Below are positions 47,107-63,100 of a stretch of DNA of 64,000 nucleotides, one piece after another. The notes under the pieces are model-generated. The model did no database searches and was not told where the DNA came from. It saw only the letters and a program-made list of their open reading frames with translations. The stretch is taken from the NCBI GenBank assembly GCA_023101725.1, contig JALJCO010013699.1:62001-126000 (forward strand). Direction: 5' to 3'. Position 1 is the stretch's first letter, and every line of letters starts with the position of its first letter. This DNA is from Atherinomorus stipes. Its lineage: Eukaryota > Chordata > Actinopteri > Atheriniformes > Atherinidae. The position numbers and the translations under genes were made by a program.

Positions 47107-50100
47107 GATTTTTCATTTGGGGGCACAGTCATATTTTCTACATTAAAAATAATAATAATAACTTTTTTTTTTTTTTCCAAATCTTACAGCTGGCTGAGGA
47201 AATCCACTTTTTTTTTCCTGTTTTAATTCACTCATCTCACCAATTGAGGCATCATTCAAATGCTGCCAATAATTCAAACCCTCATGCTCCCCAAGTTCCC
47301 GTGACAACCCCACAATGTCATGATAAATGCCGTGGAAGGGTGTATGAAACGATGCAGAAGGCGTGATGTTGAATTTTCTGTTCGATTTGATGTGAAGCAC
47401 CGGGGTTAGGAACACGTCTCAGCGGAGGCTTGCTATGTGGTCGCTCCGAGCTAAAACAGATAAGTGCTGCTGACATTTTTCTAACTGTGGCTGTTAAAGA
47501 GGAATCAAGTTCTGGAGTGCAACAGCTTTAAGAGATGAAATAAGATGCCTGCAGCCACACCAGCTCATGTACACTTTTTTTTGTGCACGTCTAAATGCCT
47601 GTTTGTATCAGCTTCTGTCACATCAGCTTCACCTTTGCAGCACACAGTGTGTGAGAACTATAATGTTACATCCACTGTAACTCTGAGGGAGCTTTGTTAT
47701 CTGCAGCTGGAGGGTCTAACGAAATAAGTTCAGTTGCATTTAAGGTAATTGTAGGATTTCAGGTCGTTGGAGCTTGATGCATAACTGCAATTACGAATAT
47801 CTGAGTATTATTAATTAATTATAAGAGCTATTAGCTCATTTTTTGTATCAGGCTTTGCAAATATTAAACTTGAACATATTTAATCATTAAATTAATAGTT
47901 TACTGAGTCAAAAGAAAGTCAGAAAATTACATTTTATGAAAAGACAATAAAAAAAGACAAAAAGATAAAATTGAATTAATACTAATGAATAGAGAGATCA
48001 ATAAAATTGATAATATGGTATAAAGACATTAATATTGTAAACTCAATCTCTATTAATGTCTGAGAAAATACACTTAATTGTATCAGATTTTTGTAAATAA
48101 GTAGAAAAAGAAATAGAAAGTACCACTAGCCAAAACTGAACAGACCTAAAGTTGAAGTGCTTTTTGAGCTTAATTAAGAGTCTACAACATGTTACAGTAC
48201 TTTTAACTTTTAAATGTCTATGAATGCGTCTTTGTTAAGACGCATTAATATTTAATGGTGAGCGAGATGGGATCAGCCAGTGGAGCTCTTAGTTTCATGT
48301 TCAGTCTGATTCATGGAGCAGAGGTGAACATCTCCTGCTCTGACCCCAGCTGGGAACTGGGACTGATGCCGGGAACTGGGACCGGCTTTCCAACGGCTCC
48401 GTGAGTGCACCGTTTCTTCATGCGCACCTAATGGTGCCTGTTTTAGTCAATGGTTTGATTGCCATCTAACATGCCGCAGCGCGTGTTCGGTCCATCGCCA
48501 CTCCATCGTGCCGCACACCTGCGCTGAATATATGCGCCAGCTCAATTTTTGACAGAGCACGGACCCACACCACGTAAACGTCAGTAGTTCAGATCGGACC
48601 AGACAGGAAGTCAGACACCAGATTCAGTGTAAAACATTCGGTAACTTACTAAATAAAAGCTACCATGCAAATTTGCAATTGCTGAACTATCTGAACATGA
48701 CATCATCTCCAGGAACACAAGGTTTCGGAGAAATAAAAAACAACACAAACATATAGACAAAATGAATCATTTGGATGAGAATCACAGATGATCTTGCAGT
48801 CACTCCAGTGATTCCATGATCTTGTGGATTTAGCAACACAGTGCGCACTTGCAGGCACTTGGTGCACGATGTAAATACTCGCGCCATGGAGGTCGGTGCA
48901 AAGCCGCGGTGCAGCTGGTATGCAGCGCACAGTAACATAGGGGTGAGACTGATGCTGGGACTGATGCTCCCTGCAGCCTCTAATGTGTGTTCTGGGATGG
49001 GGGAGGGGCCTGGGTCAGACGTTCTGTCATGTCTGTCTCTAAAATTTTTAGTAACACTAGAACGTATCACTAGATTTGTTGCTAATCTTTTTTTTTCTAC
49101 ATCATTGGAAGCTAAATATAGTGACATCGTTGCTGAGTTCTGATGTGCGCATCAGTGCAGCTGGTGTTCAAGGAAAGTTGGCACTGACAGACATTTAATC
49201 TTGCTTCTAATGCAAACTGATTTTAAATGCATGAATATTTTTACATGTTCATTTTTTGTAAATAATTAGTCATAGGTAGCTCGTTAAAGTTCCACCCAAT
49301 ATATATATTCTGTGTGTAAAAACAGATATATTTATTACCCCAAAAGCTAATAAAATGGAAAAATATGCGCCATGCTGAGTGTTGAAACTCCTTTCCAACA
49401 TCTATATATATATTTAGTTGCTGTTTGTGTCTGAGGAACTCCATTGTCCGGTCTGATCTTTACTCTTTATCTTTATCATTTTACATTGCTAATGTCGTTT
49501 GTCAGCTGACTTTTTTAAAGAACATGTTCTATCATGACAAAAACATGTTTTTCCTGAATATACTTTCCTGTCCTGCTTCATCTTGGCAGATTGTCTGCTA
49601 CAGTTTAAAGCCAACAGTGTTTGTGCCATCATATGAATGTGGAAATATGATTTTTTTTAAAAACAAAACAATGTTGTCTATATGAGCACGAGGCTGCTCT
49701 GCCATCTCGGTTATGTCACGCTCTCCTCTTTTTCATCTATTTAAGGAGGACCTACTCCTCTTAATATCTTCAGTTTTTATCCCCCACCTGTACAACAACA
49801 AATTTTCCTCTTAGCCTACTCAAGCACACTACTTTTGCTTACTAGTGCTGATGGTTTGCTCGCTTCTCTTCCGTTCACTGCATTTAGTGTTTTTAGGACA
49901 TTTAACATCCAGCTCGGCAACAATTTTCCCCTTTGAAAACAACATGTAAGTAGTTACGATAATTAGCCCCCTTTTGCTTTTCACTGTTAGCAGAAAGCTG
50001 AGAGGTCACTCTAGGATGCACTTTATCAAAGCTCTGTTCCCCAGGAGGTGGGCAGCACTTGGTGTTGGACTCCAGGATGCAGCTGCACTGCTGCTAAAAC

Positions 50101-50549
50101 AAATGCTAGCTCTTTATTCTCCCGTACTGTTAAATCTTGCAGCGGAGTTATGCTAGTGCTGAACATCTCGGAGCCAGCGGGGCTTGTTGAAGGCATGAAT
50201 AAAAGAGTCGCTGGGGTTGAGTGGTCTAGGATCCTGCTGTGCCAGATTTAGACCTTAAACAGGGGTGAAAAGGAAGGAGGGGAGAAACTGTGGGAGCTGC
50301 TCGGAGAGCTGATTAATCTGCATCAAATGCAGAGCTTTCTCATACTAATTGTCCACGTTTTAGGGTTTAACATCTTCTTTTTCCAGCAGACCTGGCTCTG
50401 TTTTGGTTCCTGTGAATGTCATGAGGTAACCATCAGGCCCCGGCGAGCCGGGCCTGTGCGATGGAGTGTGTGTGATAATGCCGGTTTTGAGTTCAGGGGT
50501 CTGCTTTGTGACCTGTAGGCGTGTGTGTTTGTGTGTGTTGATGTTTCAG

Positions 50550-50700
50550 CTGAACTCTCCAATGAACTCGGTCAGCAGCACGGAGGACATTAAGCCCCCG
50601 CTGGGCCTCAACGGCGTGATGAAGGTGCCAGCCCAGCCCTCAGGCACAGCTCTGTCACTCACCAAACACATCTGCGCCATCTGCGGCGACCGCTCCTCAG
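50550..50700 (+). CDS. rxra: rxra coding exon 3 (end of A/B domain, first zinc-finger cysteines)
   Basis: This exon has 50 codons plus one base. It starts [15 protein letters not shown] after ATGTTTCAG and ends in [12 protein letters not shown], followed by G/GTGAGT. It matches the human RXRA segment from [19 protein letters not shown] to the [10 protein letters not shown] start of the DNA-binding domain. The first two zinc-binding cysteines (C-x2-C) are encoded at 50673-50675 and 50682-50684. The final G completes a split glycine codon with GT at the start of the next exon, the expected position inside the DNA-binding domain. The EDIKPP segment is a conserved acidic sumoylation-like site (IKPP) in RXRA; that is family knowledge. 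The acceptor tract is GT-rich rather than a clean pyrimidine run. Confidence 0.97.
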
Positions 50701-54194
<3,494 letters not shown>

Positions 54195-56169
54195 AATGTA
54201 CATTGATGAAAGATATAAGGCCTAAAAAGTGAGACAGCAGAAGAAGAAATTGGCAAATTTAAAAATTGAATAATTCAAAAAGATGAATAAAGTTTGAAAA
54301 CTTTAAAAATGAAAGAAATTGTTAAATGAAACGTCATTAAACCAAATCAGGGAGGTGAAAACTGATGCACAACTTAAAAGTTGCATGTCTTCTGACATGG
54401 TTAAAAGTTCATCCTGGTCATTGACACGTTAAATTTTTAAAGAAGCCGCTGCAGCCAAAAAGAAAGTATCCCGCTCCAAACTCCGCTGTTTGTGATGTAT
54501 TCTTTTTAGCTGTTTCACAGTCAAAGACCCGGCGCTGGTGTGTGGAAACGGAGGGGTTATAAGAACAGCTAATCCTATTAGTCTTAACAGTGGTGGTGTG
54601 TGCAGCAGTGCTCCTAATGCAATATTGGAGTTGTGTGGAACAGCGTACGTAGTAAGGTTGTGTTTCCGTACAGTTGTTACTTAGAAGCAAACATTGAAAG
54701 CAGACAGAAGACTGCGGAGAGATGAGAACTGAACACATTTCCAATAACTGGTTCAGACTGATTATTTGCCTCCATCCCCAGAAAACGCCGATTCGTTAGA
54801 TTTCATTTTATTTGGCTAAAAGCTGTAAAATCTAGAGGAGAATTAAAGAGCTGGAAAAGGGAAAATCTGACCCCCCCCCTTTTTTAGACAAATTGATAAA
54901 GTAAACAAATTCCAATACTTTCAAATGCATTCAATGATATTTTGTTTTATGTAGCCATATAAAACAGATTTTAGGAGTCACTGCATATTGATATTGAAGA
55001 TGCTATAAGAATTTAAAATCTAATTTCAGAGATTGATCCTTTAAGCTAAGAAATAATCTTAAAGTTAGAATTCAGGGTCATTACATCAAGCAAGAATAAG
55101 ATATGGGGTCAACTCTCTCTGAAGGCAAATTCACAGATATGGACCCAAACCTCATCGCCGTGAGCCGATCTGACTGATAACAGCAGAAACTGCACTTTTA
55201 TTTGGTAGCACCTTGTCTGCTAAAAGTTTTTTTTTTCTGTTTGACTCTTTACGGGTGTTTATTCATTAAAATATGAGACTAATGGTTCACATTTACTCAA
55301 ATGAGAACTGGGTCATTTTCGTGCATCGTTCTGTACAAATACATCTTTTTGAAAATCAAACCACTGATGGCCCGTTATGTAGGAAGCAGTAAGTACTTCT
55401 GCGTGGACTGGATGGTTAGTTCTGCTTTTAGAAATTGTTTTTAAAAGGACATGAGCTCCCAAACACTTAACAATAGCTTTGATAAAACACATGTCTATAA
55501 ATAGATCATCTAAAGTTTAAACAATCAGATAACCACATAAAACCCACATGCAGTTACCAGAATAGGGAACAAATTGTCCAAAGTGTCCCTTCTAATGCAA
55601 GGGGACAGCTTGCAACACGTTGGGGAGGTCTTGTCCATCATCTAGTAAACACAACCCGTTTTTTTAAGGTTTTTTTTTCACAATTTGGGAGAGAAAAAAT
55701 GGGTTTTTCATATTTTGAAACCTGCTGTCTGCTGCATCATCATCATCATGAAGTTTATTGACACTCATGGATCCATAGCAATGCCAAACAAGAAGAAGAA
55801 AAAAATATTAAAAGAGAAAAGGAAAGAAAAATAAAGTAAATATCTAAAATCCAATGTCACAAATTTAAGTGAAGGCTAAAACGCCAATGACTCCTCAACT
55901 TTGAAACACTCTGACAGAGCTCAACATGGGGCCAGTAAGAGACATAATTAGACTATTTGTGGAGTCCTGCAACCTACACATAAATCTATACAAGAGGTTC
56001 TGCAGCGTGGCATGGCAAGTGTATGAGTGGAGCTTTTGAAAATCTTGCTGTACTGCAAAGAAAAGCAATAAAAAGTGCACGAGCATGTCACATTCTACAG
56101 GCAGTGTAACCATAAGACTATTGCAAATGTTACCATGACAACAAATATTACCCCAAAAAGTTAAACAGA

Positions 56170-56640
56170 TCAGTTAATATTTGTGTAGAAAAAATGACCA
56201 CCTTGAACAACTTCTAATGCTTGTTCCGCAGTCATTTTCTGATTTTCTTTATGAAGAGGACTGCAGCAAGTCCAGAGCACCTCACGTGCCATATGAATGG
56301 TGTTGACATCACAGAAAATAACAGCAGCTGGAGGGATGGAGTGAGAAGCTGGAGTATCTGTGGGAAGCTTCCAGTAGAGGCCAAATGGAGCCAGCTGAGA
56401 GGATGTGGACATCTGATTAGGATGACTCTTGGTCACTTCTCTTCAGAAGTTTTTTTTTCCTACCAGCATGGACCAAGGCCATGCTGGTAGGATTATGTAC
56501 ATGAATATCCCTCCTGGATTTGGAGTGCCTCAGGATCCCCCAGGAAGCTGAGGAGAGTTGCTAATGGAGAAGAGCATCTAGTTTCCTTATGAAGCTGTCG
56601 CTGCTCTGATATCAACCAAAGGAAATGGATGGATAAATGA
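56170..56640 (+). mobile_element. LINE 3' end (reverse-transcriptase C-terminus and tail)
   Basis: The block order GTGAGAAGCTGGAGTATCTG, GGAGCCAGCTGAGAGGATG, CATCTGATTAGGATG, CCTCAGGATCCCCCAGGAAG, and finally AAATGGATGGATAAATGA is that of a very common fish LINE whose 3' end is a GATG-type repeat. Frames are broken. It includes a 13-bp hairpin (56459-56491). A related fragment lies antisense at 42440-42690. Confidence 0.75.
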
Positions 56641-56931
56641 TATTGTGACCCAACTTGTTCTCACAATTCACAATATTTATCCTTTCCCATTCACATTGGA
56701 AAAATTAGCTTTCTTGATAAAAGGGGGGGGTTGAATTTGAGAGTATTTAGTCAATAATCAAATGAAATAATCTTCCAATGCAGTAAGATGACCACACTTG
56801 GTAAGATTTCCTGAAATAAGAAAAACTATTTGGACTTTAGACAAGTGAGAAACCTCTTAAAACAACTGGTGAAACACTTATTCCAAGTCCTTTTATTAAG
56901 TTAGAAAACCTCAAAACCACCTGCCAATAGT

Positions 56932-57065
56932 CTGTCAGTGTTATTTCTTTCTCACTTTGAGAGAAAATATCTAAAAACAAGAAGAATTGAATTTGACATT
57001 CCTTTGACTTCTTACTGTACATCCTGCTCTTTTCTCTCAAAGTGAAAAAGAAACAACACTGACAG
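56932..57065. repeat. Near-perfect 36-bp inverted repeat (palindromic MITE core)
   Basis: Arms 56932-56967 and 57030-57065 start and end with CTGTCAGTG/CACTGACAG and match at 34 of 36 bases. Homology between the flanks (CCTCAAAAC and GTTTTGAGGG) extends the palindrome with gaps, so a MITE of roughly 350 bases (about 56800-57165) is likely. Confidence 0.8.
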
Positions 57066-57170
57066 AAGTTTTGAGGGTTTTTTTTATTTAATAGAGGACT
57101 TTAAATGAGTACTTTAAGATATTTCTCTCTTGTCTTAAGCTTAGAATTTTTTTCATTCCCTCATATAACC

Positions 57171-57738
57171 TATGTATGTTCAAAATTGGCTTTTTTACCA
57201 ATATCCGATGTTGTCGAACTCTTCATTTCCAATATCAACGGATACCAATATATGCAGACAACTGTGAGGTTGTATCCCTAATATTTTGAGAAATGCGACT
57301 ATATTCTGCTCCGAGAGTAAAGATCCCAAAATAGCCTTAACCCAGCCAGAGGAGTTTATTTTGGACGTCATATATCAGATACTAGAAGGTATTAGCCAAC
57401 ATGTGGCTAATTATGTTTCTGACAACTTGGTAACTTAACTAACAACTTAATACCAGACATAAGCAGCTTCAAAGCAAATCAGTCTGTAGCAGCAGCAGCT
57501 GCACCGTAGACACATGACTCTAAAAGGAATGCTGGGATATGAAGTTCTTCCAGGATAGCAGGGACTTTTCTACATGCTGGACCAGTGCTGATGGAACAAG
57601 ATCTTGTGGGATTTTGAAACGGAACAACGAGATTGTTAGATTTCGTTAGTTAAAATATTGTTCTGAAAAAAACAATACAGATATTTTATGATATCACATT
57701 TTAATGCCGATATCAGCCGATAATATCGAACATCCCTA
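57171..57738. mobile_element. Second copy of the 29273 hAT element
   Basis: Long blocks are shared with 29273-30193 in the same order, such as ACAACTGTGAGGTTGTATC, CAGCCAGAGGAGTT, CAACATGTGGCTAAT and GGAATGCTGGGATATGAAG. It ends ATCGAACATCCCTA. It lacks the insert present at 29514-29852. Its own target duplication is no longer readable. Confidence 0.88.
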
Positions 57739-60001
57739 ATGATCGCGCATTTTTGCAGCATGTATTGGTCGTTTGAGGTCTTGAAACAAGTTCTTACGGC
57801 TAAAATTGGGTGTAAAGGATAAAATGTGATCTCAAACAGTGTCTCGGTGATATGATTTAACCCAATATGAATTTTGAATAACTAATATAGGATTTTGTAG
57901 CTAAGAAATAAAAGACACCTGCTCTCAAAACATAATTGGTAATCTTCCACAGTCCGCTGTTGCATAGCATATCACCCTCAAAACAAGATGAAAACGACTT
58001 TTTGGCTTGATATGAGATTGTAAAATTTTGTTAAACAGCCAGTTCATGCAATGCCACAACATTCGCATCCGCCTGACTTCACTAGTAGTGGCTCATCATT
58101 TCCCCATTTCCAGCATTTCTATGTGCTTCTACAAAGTTTCTACAGCACATCTGGAAACAGCTGCCACCACTTGTTGCCATGCTATTTTCTTCTTTTTGTC
58201 ACATTTTCTGAATGGAGGAGGCCAACTGGAATATCCACGAATTGCTTAATGATGCTTTTTGCCCACTTCGAGCTTAAAGCGTGACTCTGATTGATAAACG
58301 TTAGCGACTCACCGCGCAGCCGTATCGTAAATCGGCCTCGGAGCGTGACTGCAGTGTGCTTAAGAACAGGAAGAGTTTTTGTTATGTGAGGGGAAGAAAA
58401 ACAAGCTGAGAGGTGTGAGTTTTAACACTCCATGTAGGTGTTAAAAATATTAGTGCTCTCAGCAGTGCTCTTAAGCACTCTTTCACACATTGAACATATC
58501 AATCAATGCTCCTCTCCATCATGGCACCACAGTTATTTTGAATGGAGAGCGCGTATATTATGTGTGACGTCCAGTGGAGGGTCTGTTCTGTCTGATCCAC
58601 ATTTTTCGTGACCTTTTCTTGCCCTCCTGTCCCCCACCGCCCCCTCTTTTTTTTATTTATGTCATTGTTGGGCTCTTTGCTCCTTTCAAGGATATTATCA
58701 TTTACTGCCTCTTGCCTCACTCTGTGTGCCGCCTAAGCCTCCCCTGCACCCCGAGGGCTGCGGTTAGAGAACAAGGCAGCAGTAGCCCAAAAGCCTAAGC
58801 GAATCCACAGAAAAACAGGATTAAATGAATTTATGCTCTCTCAGTCCGGACAGGAGAGAAGGAGGAGGAGGAGGGAAGAATAAAGCTAACATGATTTCAG
58901 CCCTCCTCACCTCTCCGTGACTCCAACACAAGTATTCTACCCTTGGGCTGACCTCCACTGCCAGACAGCAGTTCCTCTAAAGTGGGGCCCCTTTCTCCTT
59001 CTCCTCTAACAACCTCTGCTTCCCTCACAACAAAAACCAAGGCTTCTCCAGTTCAGGACATGAAATAGAAACCAGAGGAGGGAAAACCTAAGAAGACAGG
59101 TAGTCCTGCCTACCTTTTATTTCTGTGTGAGTGTATGAGGGGCTGCAAGGACGTCAGGGTGTGGACTTGAACCTGCATGCTGACTTTGAATTTCTAAAAC
59201 AGTCTTTTATCATACAGAACTTGTTCAAAATGTTTTATTAATCCAAGCTTGGAAGGAAAACAACACAATACCCTTTTTTTTTTTTTTTCCTCTGGCGTTT
59301 TGAGTGGGTTGAATTATAGTCTTTTTTTGAAAAGACAAAACACACATGAATCTTTTGCGCTGGAGGGTGGACATGCGGTTTCTTCTGCCTCAGCCGTGAG
59401 TCTCAGTGTCTGCACAAGTACAAAATGTTTCCTGTTTAGAGCAGTTCAGCCAATCAGATGAAAGAACCTGTTGAAATCTGTTTCTGTGCACGATAAAAGT
59501 CCTCATCAGTTTGTGCTCGGCTTTTTTTAATTTTTTTAAATGATTAAACTCCATTTATGGTGCAAGGAGTAGACAAAAGGCCATACATTGTTCACTTATT
59601 GGGGAGTGTTTTGTATATAAGAAGAGGGCAGCTGTTTGTTATTGACAGCAACATGAAAAACACTTTGTTTTGTAAGAAGACTAGAAGAAGTCCTTGAACA
59701 TTTCCATTCTGTTTTGTTTAGGTTTTCCATTGTTCCATCCTCACTGCTGAAACATTATTAATGATTGAACCTAACAAAAAAAAAAAGCTCACACAAGCAA
59801 ACACATGCTCCTAATCTGTGTTCACTCAGATTTCCCAGAAATAATTAAGTTTGATCAGCGTTAACTAGTGGCTGGAGAGAAAACTGTGGCTAAATACCAC
59901 CACAATCTCTCAAACTTATTCAGTTTTATTTATTTTATGCACTTTTGATCTTCATGCCGTCAAACAGCAGTAGTGACCAGAACCAGTTTTGTTACATGCA
60001 G

Positions 60002-60171
60002 CCGTTCAGGAGGAGCGCCAGCGAGCCAAGGACAAAAACGAGAACGAGGTGGAGTCCACCAGCTGCGCCAATGAGGACATGCCCGTGGAGAAGATCCTGG
60101 AAGCGGAACAGGCAGTGGAACCCAAAACGGAGACCTACATCGAGGGTAACCTCGGCGTGCCATCTAACTCG
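60002..60171 (+). CDS. rxra: rxra coding exon 5 (hinge, start of ligand-binding domain)
   Basis: This exon encodes [20 protein letters not shown] through [18 protein letters not shown] to GVPSNS, in 56 codons after a split Ala. AVQEERQR is the C-terminal extension of the DNA-binding domain. [12 protein letters not shown] is the hinge leading to helix 1 of the ligand-binding domain. The charged, lysine-rich start fits the nuclear-localisation and hinge function known for RXRs. Boundaries are ACATGCAG/CC and TCG/GTGAGT, leaving phase 0. The next human exon starts PNDPVTNIC; no such sequence lies between 60172 and 64000, so the ligand-binding domain is beyond the right edge. EAEQ replaces EAEL, which I recall as the usual vertebrate RXR sequence. 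Confidence 0.98.
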
Positions 60172-63100
60172 GTGAGTTTTTTTCTGTTTTGACACAAAAC
60201 TGTATAATTCTGCAACACGTCATCACTCTGTGTTCATGTGCATCCTCACAGAACAGCACAGGTAATGTAGATTTTCCCAGGGCTGGGGAAAACTAGATGT
60301 TTCCCCACATATTTACTCCTGCACGTACTGTAGGGAATGTGGTCCAAGACCACATGCATCAAAACCATATTGAGTACCCTGACGGAGGTTTGGCTAAAAT
60401 GCCCCCTTGATTAAAAGATAATAATTGAAAAAATATATTGAAAAATAATAATTAATTAAATAGAATCAAGATTTATTCAGATTTGAGCAAAAACAAACAA
60501 AAAATAGGAAAAATATTAATCTGTCATGTTTCTATAGTAGTTCTTGGGAGTGGACGTTTTGTCCACTTATGACTCAAAAGAGTAGTAAATTTGTCCTCTG
60601 TGTCCCGTTAAGATTTTAGAGAAATTGGAATTGAAATGACAAAGTTCTCCAAGAGAATCATTTCTTACCAAAAAAAAAAGAAGAAAGAAAAAAAAAAAAA
60701 AAAAAACGATCCAGTACCAGGTAACACAACCAAAATATTGGCCAAAAATTTGAGGCAAAAATTACTTGAAAAAACAAAAAAAAGTCATTGTGACCTACAA
60801 GGATTAGATAAGCATCTGTGTGGGTAATGATCGAAAAGCAATGGACAAAATTAAAGGTCAAATGGGCAAAGCATTGTGTGAAGAGAGAATGGTTTGAGAT
60901 TTTAAACCTGCAGCACCAGCATTGTTAGGTGCAAGAGCACTGTGTGGGATAAGTAACGACTAAAAGGATCATAGAAGAAGACGGTACACTGGTTTGGCCA
61001 CTGATAGCCACCATCCATTCTCAGCTGTGTTTGGTATTTCATGTCATTTCTATCTTAATATTTCTTGAACACTGCACCTTTAAAATGTATTATTGTGGTG
61101 ATGAGAGCAATGTGTGCAAATTTGACTTCAAATTTTTGCTGGTGCAACCGTTGCACAAGATTAGTCTATAAAGCTGCATTATGGTGGTGCACAGTAAATA
61201 TGTCTTACTTTTCCCAGCTTCACTGCAAGTACACCTTTGAGACGCCAGCTTCTCACTTATTTTCTAACATTTTCTTCTCTCCAAAATCTTCCTGGAGCGT
61301 TTCCACCTTTGTTCATGAGTTGTTTTTTAATGTTTCCCATCTGTGGGTAGTTATTGTGTCTCATATTCACATTAAACTGAGGACTCCAGGAAGAATAAAC
61401 TTACAGTCAAATCAGCTTTGTCTGCAAGTGGACCATCACCATAGACTGTTTGTAATAAATGCATTTTAGCTTTGCTAGTATATTTAGCGAGCGGTTATTT
61501 ATTGTCGCTGGTCGACAGGCTGCTTGTTGTCTGGATCAGCTTTTGAGCTGCTCACCTTCTCAACTCAGCTGTGAGTTTCTGTCTCTATTCCCAGCATCAG
61601 CTGGGCTGCCTTTGACATAGAGGAGACTGAGAGTGATGAATAATGCAGCAGACAGACTGTTCCTGAAAGCATCACACAAAGCCGCCGCTTTCCCTGGAAT
61701 TCAGCAGGAGGAGCTGTGCAGAGAGGGAAGGGGAGGGCTCCTTCAGGGGGAGAGAAGTGTCCTGGGAAGTAAAGGTAGAACTGTGCAAACTGTTATGGGA
61801 GTTATTTTGGAGGGGGGGGGGTGTTGACACCAGGGGACAGGAGTTGGGATTCACCAGGAAGCGACTGGCAGCTCTGATGCTCTAATGCACATCTTTGTTT
61901 GAGCTCAAGCCGTAGTGGGTCCTTTGACATTTGATGGGGGGGCAGAAGCAAGACACAAGACACACATATCGAGAGGGGGGTAAGCAATGCATAGGAAAAA
62001 TATAGATTGATCTGCACACCAAAGAGCGCCTGTATATGAACCTCCAAACATCACATCACACCAGGAGCAAAGAGAAAGTGCTCCAGAAGGCTTCCAAAGA
62101 ACAAAAAACGAAACCAACCAGGCAGCTATATGCTGAGAAATACTTTTATTTCCATTCACTTAAAGTGGAATTCAGCTAGGATGATATGATCAGTGGTAAT
62201 GCTTACTCAGTTAGCATTAGCACCGTTACAGAACTGGCTAACTGTTAATTAGCATTAGCAAGTGTTTAACTTGCTTGTCCAGGAGGAAAGTGGTAACCTC
62301 CATGGGGCTTTTGAACCCCTTTGCTACCTTTACCCTCATCCTGGTTTTTTTCTGCTTGAATTTAAGAAAGGAAGATCCTATTTCCACACAGAACAATCAA
62401 GCTAGTAACTCCTGAGCGAATGTGAATGGTGCACAACCGTTTAGTGCAGATGTTGGCATGGTAATCAGATGTAAATATTTATATATTTTGGACCCACCAA
62501 AATTGGTAAAACAATTTATTTATATGCTATAAAAAATTGTGCAAGATGACCGCTAGTTTTAGTAAGTCAGTGTACCACTTACTGCAGCAGAGGTAATGGA
62601 TTGGATTTTAGTTACAGTATTTGCTGCAAAATTTGGGGGCTATTGAACTCTTAATGGATGTTTATACTCATATGTGGATGTCCAAACAGGTGGCTTGTTT
62701 TGTCATTTTTTGATTTTCATATAGCTATAGCTACAGTTGTCCACAAAATTACTCATACCCTCCAATTAAGAAGGGGAAAAAAAATCATTTGTCAATTGAA
62801 ATTGTAATAACAGTAATAATAAATGAAAATTTAATAAAAATCATGACATTGATTCTGAATTGTGGTTTTACAGAAATATAAAAAACACAAAAAATAAAAC
62901 AAGTTCAGCATGATGGCGCTCACAGTTAAAATTTTGTTAAGCAACACTTTTAGGCAATCACTGCAATCATGTGTTTACTATAATGTTCAAAAAGACTTCT
63001 GCACCTGTTTACAGGTATTTTGGTCTGCTGTTAATGGGAAAGGTGCCCTTATGTGTCTGGGACAGTTTTGTTTGTTGTTTTTTTTTATTATTTTCAACCA

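Larger units (their letters stand above)
34035..50549 (+). other. rxra intron 2
   Basis: A 16.5-kb intron with donor GTGAGT and acceptor TTTCAG. Apart from the repeats listed, 35600-38500 holds unique DNA, including short CA and pyrimidine-rich stretches. 38960-41050 is moderately GC-rich unique sequence, with frames up to 202 codons that lack homology to anything I know. 45150-46800 likewise shows nothing I can name. 47700-48250 is very AT-rich. 48260-49010 is a GC-richer block with short GGGAACTGGGAC repetition and may be an unrecognised repeat. Confidence 0.85.

Noticed and set aside
56459..56491. 13-bp hairpin CCTACCAGCATGG/CCATGCTGGTAGG as a possible microRNA precursor
   Set aside because: It is too short for a pre-microRNA and lies inside a LINE 3' tail.
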